64,000 nucleotides of DNA from Bradyrhizobium sp. (GTDB lineage Bacteria > Pseudomonadota > Alphaproteobacteria > Rhizobiales > Xanthobacteraceae). Shown here piece by piece: positions 48,481 to 58,383 of this stretch; the first letter of the stretch is position 1, and each line of letters opens with the position of its first letter. A program made the translations under genes and the position numbers. The DNA lies in NCBI RefSeq assembly GCF_004799405.1, contig NZ_SSMW01000041.1:1-64000 (forward strand), written 5' to 3'. Below the pieces are notes generated by a model. That model saw only the letters and a program-made list of their open reading frames with translations. It was not told the DNA's origin and did not search any database.

Positions 48481-49413
48481 TTAGGTCTGCTGGATCGCCG
48501 AAAGCTCCCAGCCGGCGCCGCGCGGCCGCAGGAAGGTCCACACTTCCGTCACATCGTCGGGCTGATCGCCGCCCGCAACCACGCGGCCGGTGCCGCGGTC
48601 GAGGGTCTTGTCGATCAGCGAGTAACGCATCGCCACGCTGGCATAGTCGGCGTCGCCCTCGCGCCAGGCTTCCGCAAGGTCGCCTTGCAGCAGCTTGACG
48701 TCGGAAACCCTGTTGACGACGTTCTCGGCCTTGTTCTGTTCGAGATCGCGGACAAAATACGACACCATTTCAGGCGTGGCCAGGGTATGCAGTTTGGCGA
48801 CATCCTCGTTCGACCACGCGGCCTGAATCTCGCCGAGCAGGCGTTCGAAGGCTTCATAGTCGGCTGGAACGATCTCGAGCGGCGCGCTGCCCGATCCCAG
48901 CCCGAAACCGGTTCCGGTGCTGAAGCTTGATGGCGCACCGGGACCTGCCGCCGCGCCCGCATAGGCCGGCTCGTGACGGCGCTGCCACCACGACATCGCC
49001 ATCCGGACCACGATGACGATCAAGCCGATCTGCAGGATCAGCCCGAAGATCGAGGACAAGCCGCCGATCCCGCTGAACATTCCGCCGCCGAACAGCATGC
49101 CGAACAGGCCGGCGCCGAGGAACCCCGCGGCGAGACCGCGCAACATGCCGCCCGGCCGGTTGAAGAACCCGCCGCCGACCGTTGTCCCGGCATTGCCGGG
49201 CTGGGTCATGGTCCGGTTAAGCGGCTGCGCTGCGGACGGCGCGGTGGAGGTGCTCGGCGGCGCGGAGAACGTTCGCGCCCCCCGCGAGCCCGAACTGATG
49301 CCGCCGCCAACCCGCGCATCGGCCGGCGAGGCGGCCAGCATCACCGGCAATGCCAGCGATAAAACGATGGCGATAGCCTGAAAAATACCGCGGGCGGTTC
49401 GGGTGAATGACAT
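48481..49413 (-). CDS. Tim44-like domain membrane protein
   Basis: A 310-residue protein. A signal or anchor (residues 8-35, ending ASPADARVGGG) is followed by a Gly/Ser/Thr-rich linker, one or two membrane helices (RGLAAGFLGAGLFGMLFGGG and IFGLILQIGLIVIVVRMAMS) and a C-terminal Tim44/TimA-like domain (ADYEAFERLLGEIQAAWSNE, ending WELSAIQQT). Alphaproteobacterial members are related to mitochondrial Tim44 and help membrane proteins or lipid binding; this one's role is undetermined. It has its own terminator downstream. Confidence 0.87.
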   Translation of the reverse strand: MSFTRTARGIFQAIAIVLSLALPVMLAASPADARVGGGISSGSRGARTFSAPPSTSTAPSAAQPLNRTMTQPGNAGTTVGGGFFNRPGGMLRGLAAGFLGAGLFGMLFGGGMFSGIGGLSSIFGLILQIGLIVIVVRMAMSWWQRRHEPAYAGAAAGPGAPSSFSTGTGFGLGSGSAPLEIVPADYEAFERLLGEIQAAWSNEDVAKLHTLATPEMVSYFVRDLEQNKAENVVNRVSDVKLLQGDLAEAWREGDADYASVAMRYSLIDKTLDRGTGRVVAGGDQPDDVTEVWTFLRPRGAGWELSAIQQT

Positions 49414-49564
49414 GTTCAGGTTCCTCGTCCCCGGCACGGGGAAGCGCCCCTAACATGGGCAGCGCCGCCTGAAAGTGAAGCCATTATCATGGAGGGTAGC
49501 TGCGGCGCACCGTCGCGGGCGGGTATTTGCCGGTGCATCGCTTCGCGCCGCACCCGTCCTTGAT

Positions 49565-52093
49565 CTAGGGCGACGTCATGGTTTCCTTGACCTTCGCGAC
49601 CAGCGCACTGAGCGCGAAGGGTTTTGGCAGGAAATCGAACTTCTCGGTTTCCTTGAGGCTTTTGGCGAACGCATCCTCGGCATAGCCGGAGACGAAGATG
49701 ATCTTGAGATCGGGATTGCGCGCGCGCATCGCCCGCAGCAGGGCCGGCCCGTCCATCTCCGGCATCACCACGTCGGAAACCACGAGATCGACGGCGCCGT
49801 TTTTCTGCTCCAGCGCCTCCATCGCCTCGATGCCGTTCGAGGCCTCGATTACGGTATAGCCGCGCGAGCGCAAGCCGCGCGCGTTGAGCGAGCGCAATCC
49901 TTCCTCGTCTTCCACCAGAAGGATGGTGCCCTGCCCGGTGAGATCGGCCCTCGGCTTCGCCTCGGGCAGCGCCTTGACCACGTCGTTCTCGGTAGGATGA
50001 TGCCGGGGCAGAAAGATGTGGAACGAAGTGCCCTTGCCGGCCTCGGAGTCCACATAGATGAAGCCGCCGGTCTGCTTGACGATGCCGTAAACCGTCGACA
50101 GTCCAAGCCCGGTGCCCTTGCCGACTTCCTTGGTCGAGAAGAAGGGTTCGAAGATCTTGTCGATGATCTCCGGCGGAATTCCGGTGCCGGTGTCCGAGAC
50201 CTCGATCTGGACGTAATCCGCCGGCGGCATGCCCTTGTAGGACAGCTTTGCGGCATCCTGCGCCGGAACGTTGGAAGTCCTGATGGTGAGCTTGCCGCCG
50301 TCCGGCATCGCGTCGCGGGCGTTGACGGCGAGATTGACGATCACCTGCTCGAACTGCGAGACGTCGGCCTTCACCTGCCAGAGATCGCGGCCGTGCACCT
50401 GGTCGAACTTCACTTTCTCGCCGATCAGGCGGCGCAACAGCATCGTCAGTTCGGACAGCGCGTCGCCGAGATCGAGCACCTGCGGCCGCAGGGTCTGCTT
50501 GCGCGAGAACGCCAGAAGCTGCCGCACCAGCGTCGCCGCGCGGGTCGCGTTCTGCTTGATCTGCATGATGTCCTGGAACGACGGATCGGTCGGCTTGTGC
50601 GCGTTGAGCAAAAAATCGTTCGCCATCATGATGGCGGAAAGCACATTGTTGAAATCATGGGCGATGCCGCCGGCGAGCAGCCCGACCATGTCCATCTTCT
50701 GCGACTGGTTGATCTGGTTCTCCAGCGTCCGCCGCTCGGTCGTCTCCAGCATGTAGACGATGGCGGCTTCCGTCTCGCGTTCGTCTTCCTCGACCGCGGT
50801 GACGAAGAACTGCCCCCAGCGCTCGCCGGGACCGTCGAGCATCAACTCGACCGGCGGGATATCGCCGTGCCGCTCCGCCGCCTGGTTGATGGACGCGATC
50901 AGGAGGTGGCGATCGCGCGGGCTGACGACCGCAAAGAACGACTTGTTGGCGGCGCCATCGGGGCTGACGCTCTGCGCCAGCTTGGCGAACCGCGCATTGG
51001 AGCGCACCACCGCGCCTGCGCGGTCCACCGTCGCAATCGCCATCGGGGTGTGGTCGAAGAAGCGCGTGAAACGGGATTCGGCGCGCTGCGGATCGAGGCG
51101 CTCGTCGCGCGCGCGGCTGATCACCAGCGTGCGCGACGCGCCGGGCACGCCGTCGGCTCCGAACGCCAGCTTGTGATAGAGGCGCGCCGGCATGGTCTTG
51201 CCGCCGCGCATGCGCAGATCGAGGTCGAACACCTCGGTTTTGACTTCACCGGGCACCGGCACGATCGAGGTCAAGAGCGACGCGCCGTCGCCGGACACGA
51301 TGTCGGTCAGCTTCAGGCCGCCCGAACCGATCTCCGCAAGATCATGATCCAGCCAGTTCGCCAGCGTCGCGTTGACATAGACGAGGTCGCCTGAATTATT
51401 GACCGAGAAGAAGCCGCACGGCGCATGATCGAGATATTCGATCGCATGCTGCAACTCCTGAAACACATCCTCCTGCCGTTCGCGATCGCGGGTGATGTCG
51501 GCGATCGACCATACCGCGTACTTCGCCTGGCGCTTGCCCTGGCCGAGCGGCCGGACCCGCAACCGCAGCCAGCGGCCATGGGCGCCGTCGTGGCCCGCGA
51601 TGCGGACCTCCTCCTGCTGCCGCTTGCCTTCGCGCGCCGCCTTGAGCAGCCGGAACACCGCCTCCGACACATCGGGGTTGCCGATGAAGACCCGCTCCAC
51701 CGGGCGCGCGTCCTGCGCGGTCGCCGCCCCCGTGAGCGCAAGATAGGCCGCGTTGGAATAGACCACGTGACCGCGGGGGTCGGTGACCGCCAACCCGTCA
51801 TAGGCGTGATCGGCAATGCGGCCCATCACCGGGTCGTCGGCGGTGCGATCGACGAAACGGATAATTCCCGCGGCATAGGCGAACAGGCTGAACAGGCCGA
51901 CGGTCGCCAGCAGCGCCAGCAGCCCGACGATATAGGGCTGCGCCTGCGCGCGCCCGATGGTCGTCAGCGCCACCGCCACCGCGACCAGCCCGCCGGCCAC
52001 CAGCAGCACCAGGACGATGCTGCCGCCCCGGCGCGCCGGCTCGTGGGCGGCGATCGGGTCTCGTGGCGGGTCGGTGTCAGTTTCGGCGGTCAT
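49565..52093 (-). CDS. cckA: Hybrid sensor histidine kinase of the CckA type
   Basis: An 842-residue membrane kinase. It has two N-terminal membrane helices (about 25-45 and 55-80), two or three PAS domains (about 90-440), a HisKA domain with the phospho-accepting histidine in GGIAHDFNN (H479), an ATPase domain ([33 protein letters not shown]) and a receiver domain with the aspartate in [11 protein letters not shown] (D774). This is the CckA architecture. CckA drives phosphorylation of the master regulator CtrA through ChpT, which controls division and flagellar genes. It is next to flhB on the same strand. Confidence 0.9.
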   Translation of the reverse strand: MTAETDTDPPRDPIAAHEPARRGGSIVLVLLVAGGLVAVAVALTTIGRAQAQPYIVGLLALLATVGLFSLFAYAAGIIRFVDRTADDPVMGRIADHAYDGLAVTDPRGHVVYSNAAYLALTGAATAQDARPVERVFIGNPDVSEAVFRLLKAAREGKRQQEEVRIAGHDGAHGRWLRLRVRPLGQGKRQAKYAVWSIADITRDRERQEDVFQELQHAIEYLDHAPCGFFSVNNSGDLVYVNATLANWLDHDLAEIGSGGLKLTDIVSGDGASLLTSIVPVPGEVKTEVFDLDLRMRGGKTMPARLYHKLAFGADGVPGASRTLVISRARDERLDPQRAESRFTRFFDHTPMAIATVDRAGAVVRSNARFAKLAQSVSPDGAANKSFFAVVSPRDRHLLIASINQAAERHGDIPPVELMLDGPGERWGQFFVTAVEEDERETEAAIVYMLETTERRTLENQINQSQKMDMVGLLAGGIAHDFNNVLSAIMMANDFLLNAHKPTDPSFQDIMQIKQNATRAATLVRQLLAFSRKQTLRPQVLDLGDALSELTMLLRRLIGEKVKFDQVHGRDLWQVKADVSQFEQVIVNLAVNARDAMPDGGKLTIRTSNVPAQDAAKLSYKGMPPADYVQIEVSDTGTGIPPEIIDKIFEPFFSTKEVGKGTGLGLSTVYGIVKQTGGFIYVDSEAGKGTSFHIFLPRHHPTENDVVKALPEAKPRADLTGQGTILLVEDEEGLRSLNARGLRSRGYTVIEASNGIEAMEALEQKNGAVDLVVSDVVMPEMDGPALLRAMRARNPDLKIIFVSGYAEDAFAKSLKETEKFDFLPKPFALSALVAKVKETMTSP

Positions 52094-52248
52094 ACCGGGG
52101 ACGCAGCCTGTCGGGATCCATGCGACGCACCTAGCGTGCGCCTGCTCCTGAGTGCCTGAATCGGACCCGCAAGCGCAAGTCCATCACGCCGCTATTCGGT
52201 GGGTTGCATTGATTTCCGGCAGATTTCCTTAAAAGCCCGTTCCAGGCC

Positions 52249-53325
52249 TCACAGCCGCCGGCCGGAAAGCCCGCGCCTGATACCCATGACGTAGCCGATG
52301 ATTTCGGCGACCGCATGATAGTGTTCCACCGGGATCTCGTCGTCGATCTCCACGGTCGCGTACAACGCCCGCGCCAGCGGCACGTTCTCGACGATCGGGA
52401 TATCGTGTACGCCGGCGACCTCCCTGATCTTGAGCGCGATCAGGTCGGTGCCCTTGGCGACGCAGACCGGCGCCGGCATGCCGCGCTCGTAGGACAGCGC
52501 CACCGCGTAGTGGGTCGGGTTGGTGATGATCACGGAAGCCTTGGGAACCGCGGCCATCATGCGCTTCTTCATGCGCGCCTGGCGCAACTGCCGGATCCGG
52601 CCCTTGACGTGCGGATCGCCTTCGGACTGCTTGAATTCTTCCTTCATTTCCTGCAGCGACATCTTCTGCCGCTCGTACCATTGCCGGTACTGGAAGAAAT
52701 AATCCGCGATCGCGACCGCCGCGAGCATCACCACCACGGCGCCCATCAATTGCAGCGTCAGGCCGGTGGTGACGCCCAGAAGCTCCGCCGGGTCGAAATG
52801 CATCATCGAATCCAGACGATGGCGTTCCGGCCACAGGATCGCCGTCATCACCGCACCCAGCGCGATCAGCTTGAAAACGCCCTTGGCGAAGTTCGCCGCC
52901 GCCTGCTTGCCGAAAATCCGCTTGGCGCCGGCCGCCGGCGAGATCTTGCTGAGTTTCGGCTTGAGCGATTCGCCCGACCACACCAGCCGGTGCTGCACCA
53001 TGTTGCCGGCGATCGCCGCCAGCGCCAGCATCAATAGCGGCACGCCCAGTGCGGCGATCAGCGCATATTCGAGGTTCCTGGCCAGCGCCATCAGGGCCGG
53101 GCCGTCGACGCGGAACATCCATGAGTTGGCGATCAGGTTGCGCAGCGGCAACTGAATTCCGCCGATCGATCCCGAAAATGTCGAGAGCACCAGCGTCGCG
53201 CCGGCGATCATGAACCAGGTATTGACCTCCTGGCTTTTCGCGACGTCGCCGCGATCCTGGGCGTCATCGAGACGTTTCTGGGTAGGGTCTTCTGTTTTAT
53301 CCGCTGTGTCGTTCTCGTCGGCCAT
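52249..53325 (-). CDS. flhB: Flagellar export protein FlhB
   Basis: A 358-residue component of the flagellar type III export gate that switches substrate class from rod/hook to filament. Four membrane helices lie in the N-terminal 210 residues. The autocleavage motif NPTH is at 269-272 (SVIITNPTHYAVAL). The cytoplasmic C-terminal part is normal (FlhBCC). It follows fliR by 13 bp on the same strand and is probably the last gene of the rod/export operon. Confidence 0.97.
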   Translation of the reverse strand: MADENDTADKTEDPTQKRLDDAQDRGDVAKSQEVNTWFMIAGATLVLSTFSGSIGGIQLPLRNLIANSWMFRVDGPALMALARNLEYALIAALGVPLLMLALAAIAGNMVQHRLVWSGESLKPKLSKISPAAGAKRIFGKQAAANFAKGVFKLIALGAVMTAILWPERHRLDSMMHFDPAELLGVTTGLTLQLMGAVVVMLAAVAIADYFFQYRQWYERQKMSLQEMKEEFKQSEGDPHVKGRIRQLRQARMKKRMMAAVPKASVIITNPTHYAVALSYERGMPAPVCVAKGTDLIALKIREVAGVHDIPIVENVPLARALYATVEIDDEIPVEHYHAVAEIIGYVMGIRRGLSGRRL

Positions 53326-53338
53326 CGTGTGCGGACTT

Positions 53339-54112
53339 TCAGTTCAGCGGTATCAGGTCGTGCATGACGCTGGTGAAATAGTCGAGGAACGTGCCCATCA
53401 TCGCCGCGATCACGAAGGCAAGAATCAGGAAGCCGGCGAGAATCGCCAGCGGCACGCCGACGAAATAGACCTGCATCTGCGGCATCAGCCGCGCCAGCAC
53501 GCCAAGCCCGATGTTGAAGACGAGGCCGAACACCACAAACGGCGCCGCCAGTTGCAGGCCGATCCGGAACGCTGCGGCAAAGGCGCGGGTGGCAAGGGCG
53601 GCGATGTCGCCGCCCGACAGCGTCTCGCCCGGCGAAAAGATGTTGTAGCTGTCGCTCAGTGCCGCGATGACCAGATGGTGGGTGTCGGTCGCAAACAGCA
53701 GCGTTATCCCGAGCAAGGAGAGGAAATTGCCGATCAGAAGGCCCTGCTGGCCCTGGGTCGGATCGACGGCGGTGACGAAGCCGAGACCCATCTGCTGGGC
53801 GATCACCGAGCCCGCGACCTGCAGCGCCGCCAGCGTTACTCGCGCGGTGGCGCCGAGCACGATGCCGATCACGATCTCGTGGACCATCAGCACCAGCAGC
53901 GGCGTCATCGACGCCTGCAGGTCGACGTGATAGGCGGCACGGTGCAGCGGCAGGATGATCAGCGTCAGCAGCAGCGCGATCGCGAGCTTGATGCGGACCG
54001 GAATATTGGATTCACCCAGCCCCGGCAACAGCATCACCATGGCGCCGATGCGGGCGAACACCAGCATGAAGGTGGCGGCGAGCGCCGGCAGCAGTGAAAT
54101 ATCGATGCGCAT
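53339..54112 (-). CDS. fliR: Flagellar export protein FliR
   Basis: A 257-residue inner-membrane subunit of the flagellar export gate. About six helices are present, starting ISLLPALAATFMLVFARIGA and including the conserved QMGLGFVTAVDPTQGQQGLL segment. It lies between fliQ and flhB in the normal order. Intact. Confidence 0.96.
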   Translation of the reverse strand: MRIDISLLPALAATFMLVFARIGAMVMLLPGLGESNIPVRIKLAIALLLTLIILPLHRAAYHVDLQASMTPLLVLMVHEIVIGIVLGATARVTLAALQVAGSVIAQQMGLGFVTAVDPTQGQQGLLIGNFLSLLGITLLFATDTHHLVIAALSDSYNIFSPGETLSGGDIAALATRAFAAAFRIGLQLAAPFVVFGLVFNIGLGVLARLMPQMQVYFVGVPLAILAGFLILAFVIAAMMGTFLDYFTSVMHDLIPLN

Positions 54113-54129
54113 GATTCACGCATAGTGCA

Positions 54130-54393
54130 TCAACCGCCTATGATTCGCGACGATATCCGCATCATGTGAGCGCTCAACGCGTCCGCCATGAACGGCAGCG
54201 CGAGCAGCAGCGTGACGAAAATCGCCAGGATCTTCGGCACGAATATCAGCGTCTGTTCCTGGATTTGCGTCAGCGCCTGGAACAGCGACACCACGACACC
54301 GACGACGAGGCCGACGATCATCAGCGGCGAGGACACCACCACGATGGTCCAGATCGCATCGCGCGCCACGTCGAGGGTTTCAGCACCGGTCAT
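54130..54393 (-). CDS. fliQ: Flagellar export protein FliQ
   Basis: An 87-residue, two-helix inner-membrane subunit of the export gate (TIVVVSSPLMIVGLVVGVVV and a second helix LAIFVTLLLALPFMADAL). The start at 54393 gives the standard opening TGAETLDVARDAIW; a longer frame reaches into a dispersed repeat. It is 17 bp upstream of fliR and separated from fliE by the repeat at 54414-54513. Confidence 0.95.
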   Translation of the reverse strand: MTGAETLDVARDAIWTIVVVSSPLMIVGLVVGVVVSLFQALTQIQEQTLIFVPKILAIFVTLLLALPFMADALSAHMMRISSRIIGG

Positions 54394-54413
54394 ATTTCGA
54401 TATTCCTTTTTCT

Positions 54414-54513
54414 CCCTCATGGTGAGGAGCGCGCACTTGCGCGCGTCTCGAACCATCAGGCCAAAACCCCTCATCCTTCGAGACGCGGCCAAGAGGCCGC
54501 TCCTCAGGATGAG
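54414..54513. repeat. Dispersed repeat inside the flagellar operon
   Basis: Contains CTCATGGTGAGGAGCGCGC, CGCGCGTCTCGAACCAT and CCTCATCCTTCGAGACGC, ending CTCCTCAGGATGAGG. It is the same family as 5346-5441, turned around. It fills nearly the whole gap between fliE and fliQ and would form long hairpins in the operon transcript. Confidence 0.8.
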
Positions 54514-54515
54514 GA

Positions 54516-54836
54516 TCAGATCGGCATCTTCATGATGTCTTCGTAGGCCTGGATCACCTTGTCGCGCACCGATACCAGCGTCGACACCTTGACGTCGGTC
54601 TCCGCCACCGCGGTCACCACATCCATGACGTTGGCCTTGCCTGACGCCAACGCGACAGTCTGGGCGTCGGATTTTCGCCCCCCGTCCATGACGTTTCCGA
54701 TCGCCTCCTTGACCAGATCGCCGAACGAAGGCCCCGCTCCGGGGCCGATGCCGGCCTCGGAGGGTTTGCCGCCGCCGGTGTCCAGGATCCGGGCGAGATT
54801 GGCATAGGCGTTGGCAGCGACTGTGGGTGAAGCCAT
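54516..54836 (-). CDS. fliE: Flagellar hook-basal body protein FliE
   Basis: A 106-residue FliE, the adaptor that links the MS ring to the rod. The C-terminal half (VALASGKANVMDVVTAVAET, SVRDKVIQAYEDIMKMPI) is the conserved part. It lies 17 bp after flgC in the usual alphaproteobacterial flgB-flgC-fliE order. Intact. Confidence 0.95.
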   Translation of the reverse strand: MASPTVAANAYANLARILDTGGGKPSEAGIGPGAGPSFGDLVKEAIGNVMDGGRKSDAQTVALASGKANVMDVVTAVAETDVKVSTLVSVRDKVIQAYEDIMKMPI

Positions 54837-54853
54837 GATTTAAGGTTTCCCGT

Positions 54854-55285
54854 TCAGGACTTGAGGATGTCGAGCGTGCGCTGGACCATGCGGCGCGTGG
54901 CGCTGATGATGTTGAGGTTGGCCTCGTAGGATCGCTGCGCCTCGCGCATGTCGGTCATTTCGACCAGCGGATTGACGTTGGGATATTTGACGTTGCCGGA
55001 TGGGTCCGCCGCCGGATTGCCGGGCTCGTGCTTGACGCGAAACGCCGATGCATCGGGCTTGATCTTGCCCATGGTCACGACCTGCGCATCCAGCGTGCGG
55101 TCGAGTTCGGAGGAAAAGGTCGGCACCTTGCGGCGATAGGGCTCGCCGCCGGCGGTCGACGCGGTGGAATCCGCATTGGCGATATTTTCCGAGATCACGC
55201 GCATCCGCCCCGCCTGCGCGCGCAGGCCCGAGGTCGCGATGCCCATCGATCGGGCGAAATCTGCAATGACTTGACGGTCTGCCAT
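54854..55285 (-). CDS. flgC: Flagellar rod protein FlgC
   Basis: A 143-residue proximal rod protein. The N-terminal rod motif is GIATSGLRAQAGRMRVISEN followed by IANADSTAST, and the C-terminal motif is TDMREAQRSYEANLNIISAT. The ATG at 55285 is the family start; a longer frame upstream is antisense-free but unconserved. It follows flgB by 29 bp. Confidence 0.96.
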   Translation of the reverse strand: MADRQVIADFARSMGIATSGLRAQAGRMRVISENIANADSTASTAGGEPYRRKVPTFSSELDRTLDAQVVTMGKIKPDASAFRVKHEPGNPAADPSGNVKYPNVNPLVEMTDMREAQRSYEANLNIISATRRMVQRTLDILKS

Positions 55286-55314
55286 GTTGTCCCTTCCCCG
55301 GCGCTGATCCGGCC

Positions 55315-55725
55315 TCAGGCCTTGCCGATCGCGGTCTTCAGAAGATGCAGGCTCCTTGTGTAGAGCGAGGTGACCGCCGCGTAGTCCATCTGGTTGGCGG
55401 AAACCTTGAGCATCTCGTCTTCGAGACTGACGGCGTTGCCGGCGGGCCGGGTCTCGAAGCCGACCTTGCGGTCCTGATCGAAGGTCTGTCCGCCGCCGTC
55501 CAGCGCGGCGATATGGCCGGTGCTGGTGTGCATCATCGCCAGCGATCCCATCGATCCGACGGCACTGGCGCCGGTCGGATCGAATTTCGGTTCGACCAGG
55601 TCGCGCGGCTTGAAATTGGGCGTATCGGAATTGGCGACGTTTTCGGCCAGCACGCGCTGGCGCTCCTGGTGCCACTGCATCCTGGTGCGAAGCGCCGCCA
55701 GGCCCGGAAGGTCGTTGATGGACAT
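55315..55725 (-). CDS. flgB: Flagellar rod protein FlgB
   Basis: A 136-residue rod protein, the first to assemble on FliE. The conserved N-terminal motif is RQRVLAENVANSDTPNFKPR, and the C-terminal one is DYAAVTSLYTRSLHLLKTAI. It is the first gene of the flgB-flgC-fliE-fliQ-fliR-flhB operon and has a CtrA-type box 68 bp upstream. Confidence 0.96.
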   Translation of the reverse strand: MSINDLPGLAALRTRMQWHQERQRVLAENVANSDTPNFKPRDLVEPKFDPTGASAVGSMGSLAMMHTSTGHIAALDGGGQTFDQDRKVGFETRPAGNAVSLEDEMLKVSANQMDYAAVTSLYTRSLHLLKTAIGKA

Positions 55726-56107
55726 CGGAACCGCCCCCTCGCCCCGCGCGCCATGCCACTGCGGAGGTAGGCAGAATTTGCCGTGTGTATGGTTAACAGC
55801 GGGTTAAGATGAGGGTGGTGGAGAGGCGGCATCCTGAGGTGAATTCGCCCGAGCGAAGATCGATCGAGCGCATTTTTGCCACGAATGCTGCGTTAACCAA
55901 CCAAGCCGTTGAAATTGAGGGACGAGAAGTCGTTTTGGCCCAGCCGATTCGTGGGTTATTAAGGTGGCGTGGGGCGGCAATTGTTGCCGCGGGTAATTAA
56001 GAAACAGGATCGGACTCACGCTCCGTTCGACGTTCGGTGTATCGTTTTCTGCCAGCGCTCACCGATCCAGGACTTGAAGAAAAGCGCTATTTTCCGGGGA
56101 CTGAAGT
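55726..56107. other. Divergent flagellar promoter region (flgB / fliO)
   Basis: This 382-bp region lies between the divergent flgB and fliO genes. Beyond the CtrA-type box at 55793 it includes several TTAA-containing pieces (55892, 55959, 55995) without the 7-base spacing to a second TTAA. No protein-like frame is present. Confidence 0.55.
55793..55807. promoter_or_regulatory. CtrA-type box upstream of flgB
   Basis: TTAACAGCGGGTTAA is an exact TTAA-N7-TTAA match, 68 bp upstream of the flgB start. CtrA directly controls early flagellar operons in several alphaproteobacteria, and its kinase gene cckA lies 3.6 kb away. In DNA of this GC content such a match is rare by chance. Confidence 0.7.
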
Positions 56108-57010
56108 ATGAGCACAATTTGGTTCATCGTCGTATTCATCGCCGTTCTGGCGCTGATCGCGCTGGCCGCCTGGCTGGTCAGGCGGTTCGCCGGCAACCGC
56201 CTCGCCAATACCAATCGCGGCCGGATGCCGAGGCTGGCGGTGATCGACGCCGCCGCCGTGGATGGCCGCAGGCGGCTGGTGCTGGTGCGGCGCGACAACA
56301 TCGAACATCTGCTGATGATCGGCGGTCCGACCGATATCGTCGTGGAGCAGAATATCGTTCGCGCCATGCCCGGACGGGATCAGGCGCCGCCACGCCCGGT
56401 CGAGCCGCCCCGAACCGCAGCGCTGCCCGATTCCGGCAGTTGGACCGACGGCGACGGGTCGCGCTCCGACATGTTCGATCACGTCGAACCGGCGATGCCG
56501 GAGCCGCCGCCCTCGCGGCCGGTACGGCCTTCTTTCGTCGATGAAGTGCGACGCCCGGCGCCGGAGCGGCGCAGCGATCCCCTGGGAGGTTTCACGCCGG
56601 AGCCGCTTGGCGGTCGTCCGGAGCCCCGCCCCGAACTGCGCCCGGAGCCGATGCCGTCGCGCGTGACATCGCGCAACGAACAGGCGATGCCGCGGCCCCC
56701 GTCCCGGCCGAGCGAGGCGCCAAAAGCGCCTTCGATCCGTGCGCCGGAACGGCCCGCTGCGCCACCGGCCCCGGCGCTGTCGAGCGCGGACCAGAATCTC
56801 GCCGAGATGGCGCAACGGCTGGAGGCAGCCCTTCGCCGGCCGACCGGCGACGTCGGCGCGCCGCCGGTGGCGCCCGAACCGCCGCCGGGCCGCGCTGCAC
56901 CGCGCAACGAGCCGCCGATGGCGCCGCCGATCGCTTCGCCGAAGGGCAGCTTTGAGAATCTCGAAGACGAGATGGCGTCGCTGCTGGGCCGTCCAAAGAC
57001 CCCTTCGTGA
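56108..57010 (+). CDS. fliO: FliO-type flagellar biosynthesis protein
   Basis: A 300-residue protein. One N-terminal membrane helix (IWFIVVFIAVLALIALAAWL) is followed by a FliO domain (MPRLAVIDAAAVDGRRRLVL with RRDNIEHLLMIGGPTDIVVE). The remaining 200 residues are a disordered, Pro/Arg/Ala-rich tail, with a short conserved-looking helix near the end (ENLEDEMASLLGRPK). FliO helps assemble FliP in the export gate. Its stop overlaps the GTG start of fliP. The long tail is unusual for the family. Confidence 0.88.
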   Translation: MSTIWFIVVFIAVLALIALAAWLVRRFAGNRLANTNRGRMPRLAVIDAAAVDGRRRLVLVRRDNIEHLLMIGGPTDIVVEQNIVRAMPGRDQAPPRPVEPPRTAALPDSGSWTDGDGSRSDMFDHVEPAMPEPPPSRPVRPSFVDEVRRPAPERRSDPLGGFTPEPLGGRPEPRPELRPEPMPSRVTSRNEQAMPRPPSRPSEAPKAPSIRAPERPAAPPAPALSSADQNLAEMAQRLEAALRRPTGDVGAPPVAPEPPPGRAAPRNEPPMAPPIASPKGSFENLEDEMASLLGRPKTPS

Positions 57011-57759
57011 GATCGGCGAAAGTCCCGCGTAGAGTTTTATTCCTTGCCATTCTGATAGCCGCCGGATCGCTGGCAGGTCCGGCGTTGGCGCAAGACATCA
57101 GCATCAATCTCGGCCAGGGCAATGGCGGCGTCACCGAGCGCGCGATCCAGTTGATCGCGCTGTTGACGGTGCTGTCGATCGCGCCCTCGATCCTGATCAT
57201 GATGACGTCGTTCACAAGGATCGTCGTGGTGCTGTCGCTGCTGCGCACCGCCCTGGGCACCGCGACCGCGCCGCCGAACTCCGTCATCATTGCACTGGCG
57301 ATGTTTCTGACCGCGTTCGTGATGGGCCCGGTGCTGCAGAAATCCTACGATGACGGCATCAAGCCCCTGGTCGCCAACCAGATCGGCGTCGAGGAGGCGC
57401 TGCAGCGGGCTTCGGTGCCGCTGCGCGGCTTCATGCAGAAGAACGTGCGCGAAAAGGACCTGAAGCTGTTCATGGATCTGTCGGGCGAGCCGCCGCCGGC
57501 GACACCGGAAGAAATGTCGCTGCGGATCCTGGTGCCGGCGTTCATGATCTCGGAGCTGAAACGCGCCTTCGAAATCGGCTTCCTGTTGTTCCTGCCGTTT
57601 CTCATCATCGACCTCGTGGTGGCTTCGGTGCTGATGTCGATGGGCATGATGATGCTGCCGCCGGTGGTGGTATCGTTGCCGTTCAAGCTGATCTTCTTCG
57701 TGCTGGTCGACGGCTGGTCGCTGGTGGCGGGCAGCCTGGTGCAGAGCTACGGCGGTTGA
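57007..57759 (+). CDS. fliP: Flagellar export protein FliP
   Basis: A 250-residue export-gate subunit. It has a cleavable signal peptide (to LAGPALAQ), then the standard FliP helices (LIALLTVLSIAPSILIMMTS and FTRIVVVLSLLRTALGT) and the C-terminal FLIIDLVVASVLMSMGMMML. It begins with GTG in a GTGA overlap with the fliO stop. Intact. Confidence 0.96.
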   Translation: MRSAKVPRRVLFLAILIAAGSLAGPALAQDISINLGQGNGGVTERAIQLIALLTVLSIAPSILIMMTSFTRIVVVLSLLRTALGTATAPPNSVIIALAMFLTAFVMGPVLQKSYDDGIKPLVANQIGVEEALQRASVPLRGFMQKNVREKDLKLFMDLSGEPPPATPEEMSLRILVPAFMISELKRAFEIGFLLFLPFLIIDLVVASVLMSMGMMMLPPVVVSLPFKLIFFVLVDGWSLVAGSLVQSYGG

Positions 57760-57777
57760 GGCCCGCCAAGCCTGCCG

Positions 57778-58383
57778 CTAGGGCGCCGGCCCAAGGCTCA
57801 CGACCTGGATCTGCTGGTTGATTGCCGCCGTCGGATGGATGGCGTCCAGCAACTGCTCTTCGCCCAGACCGATCGCCTTGAGACGTTTTGGTGAAATCTT
57901 GAACGTGGTCACCAGCACGTCGCGGACCGAGTCCGCCCTTTTTTGGCTCAAGGCCAGATTGATATCGCGTCTGCCGGTCGCATCGGTATGACCTACGATC
58001 AGGAAGCTGTATGGCAGCAAGGTCGGATGGCTGAGCACGTCGGCGATACGCCCGAGCGTCCCATAGGATTGCGGCCTGACGATCGAAGTGTCCGGATCGA
58101 ACTGAACGTCGACGGCAAATTGCGGCAGCTTTCGAAGCTGCGCGGCGACGGGCGGCCGCCTGAGCGGCGTCGCATCCGCTTTCGACTTGACCCGATCGAG
58201 CGCCTGCTGGCGCAGCGCGGCGACGTCCAGATCAGGCGCCGCCTCCAGCGCCGCGAGCTGATTGACCAGGTTCTCGTTGGCGGCAGCCGGCTGCGCGCGC
58301 GCCGGAGCCGCGGGCGCGGCGAGTTCGATCAGGGCGACCGCCAGCAGGCCGATGTCGCGCAGGCTCCTGCCCGGCCGCATCAT
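57778..58383 (-). CDS. OmpA family protein
   Basis: A 201-residue exported protein with a signal peptide (ending APARA) and a C-terminal OmpA peptidoglycan-binding domain (LIVGHTDATGRRDINLALSQ with KRADSVRDVL). It lacks a beta barrel and should be a soluble periplasmic, wall-bound protein. Its start overlaps the stop of the upstream Cys-rich gene (ATGA), so they are coupled. It converges with fliP; a flagellar role is possible but unproven. Confidence 0.85.
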   Translation of the reverse strand: MMRPGRSLRDIGLLAVALIELAAPAAPARAQPAAANENLVNQLAALEAAPDLDVAALRQQALDRVKSKADATPLRRPPVAAQLRKLPQFAVDVQFDPDTSIVRPQSYGTLGRIADVLSHPTLLPYSFLIVGHTDATGRRDINLALSQKRADSVRDVLVTTFKISPKRLKAIGLGEEQLLDAIHPTAAINQQIQVVSLGPAP

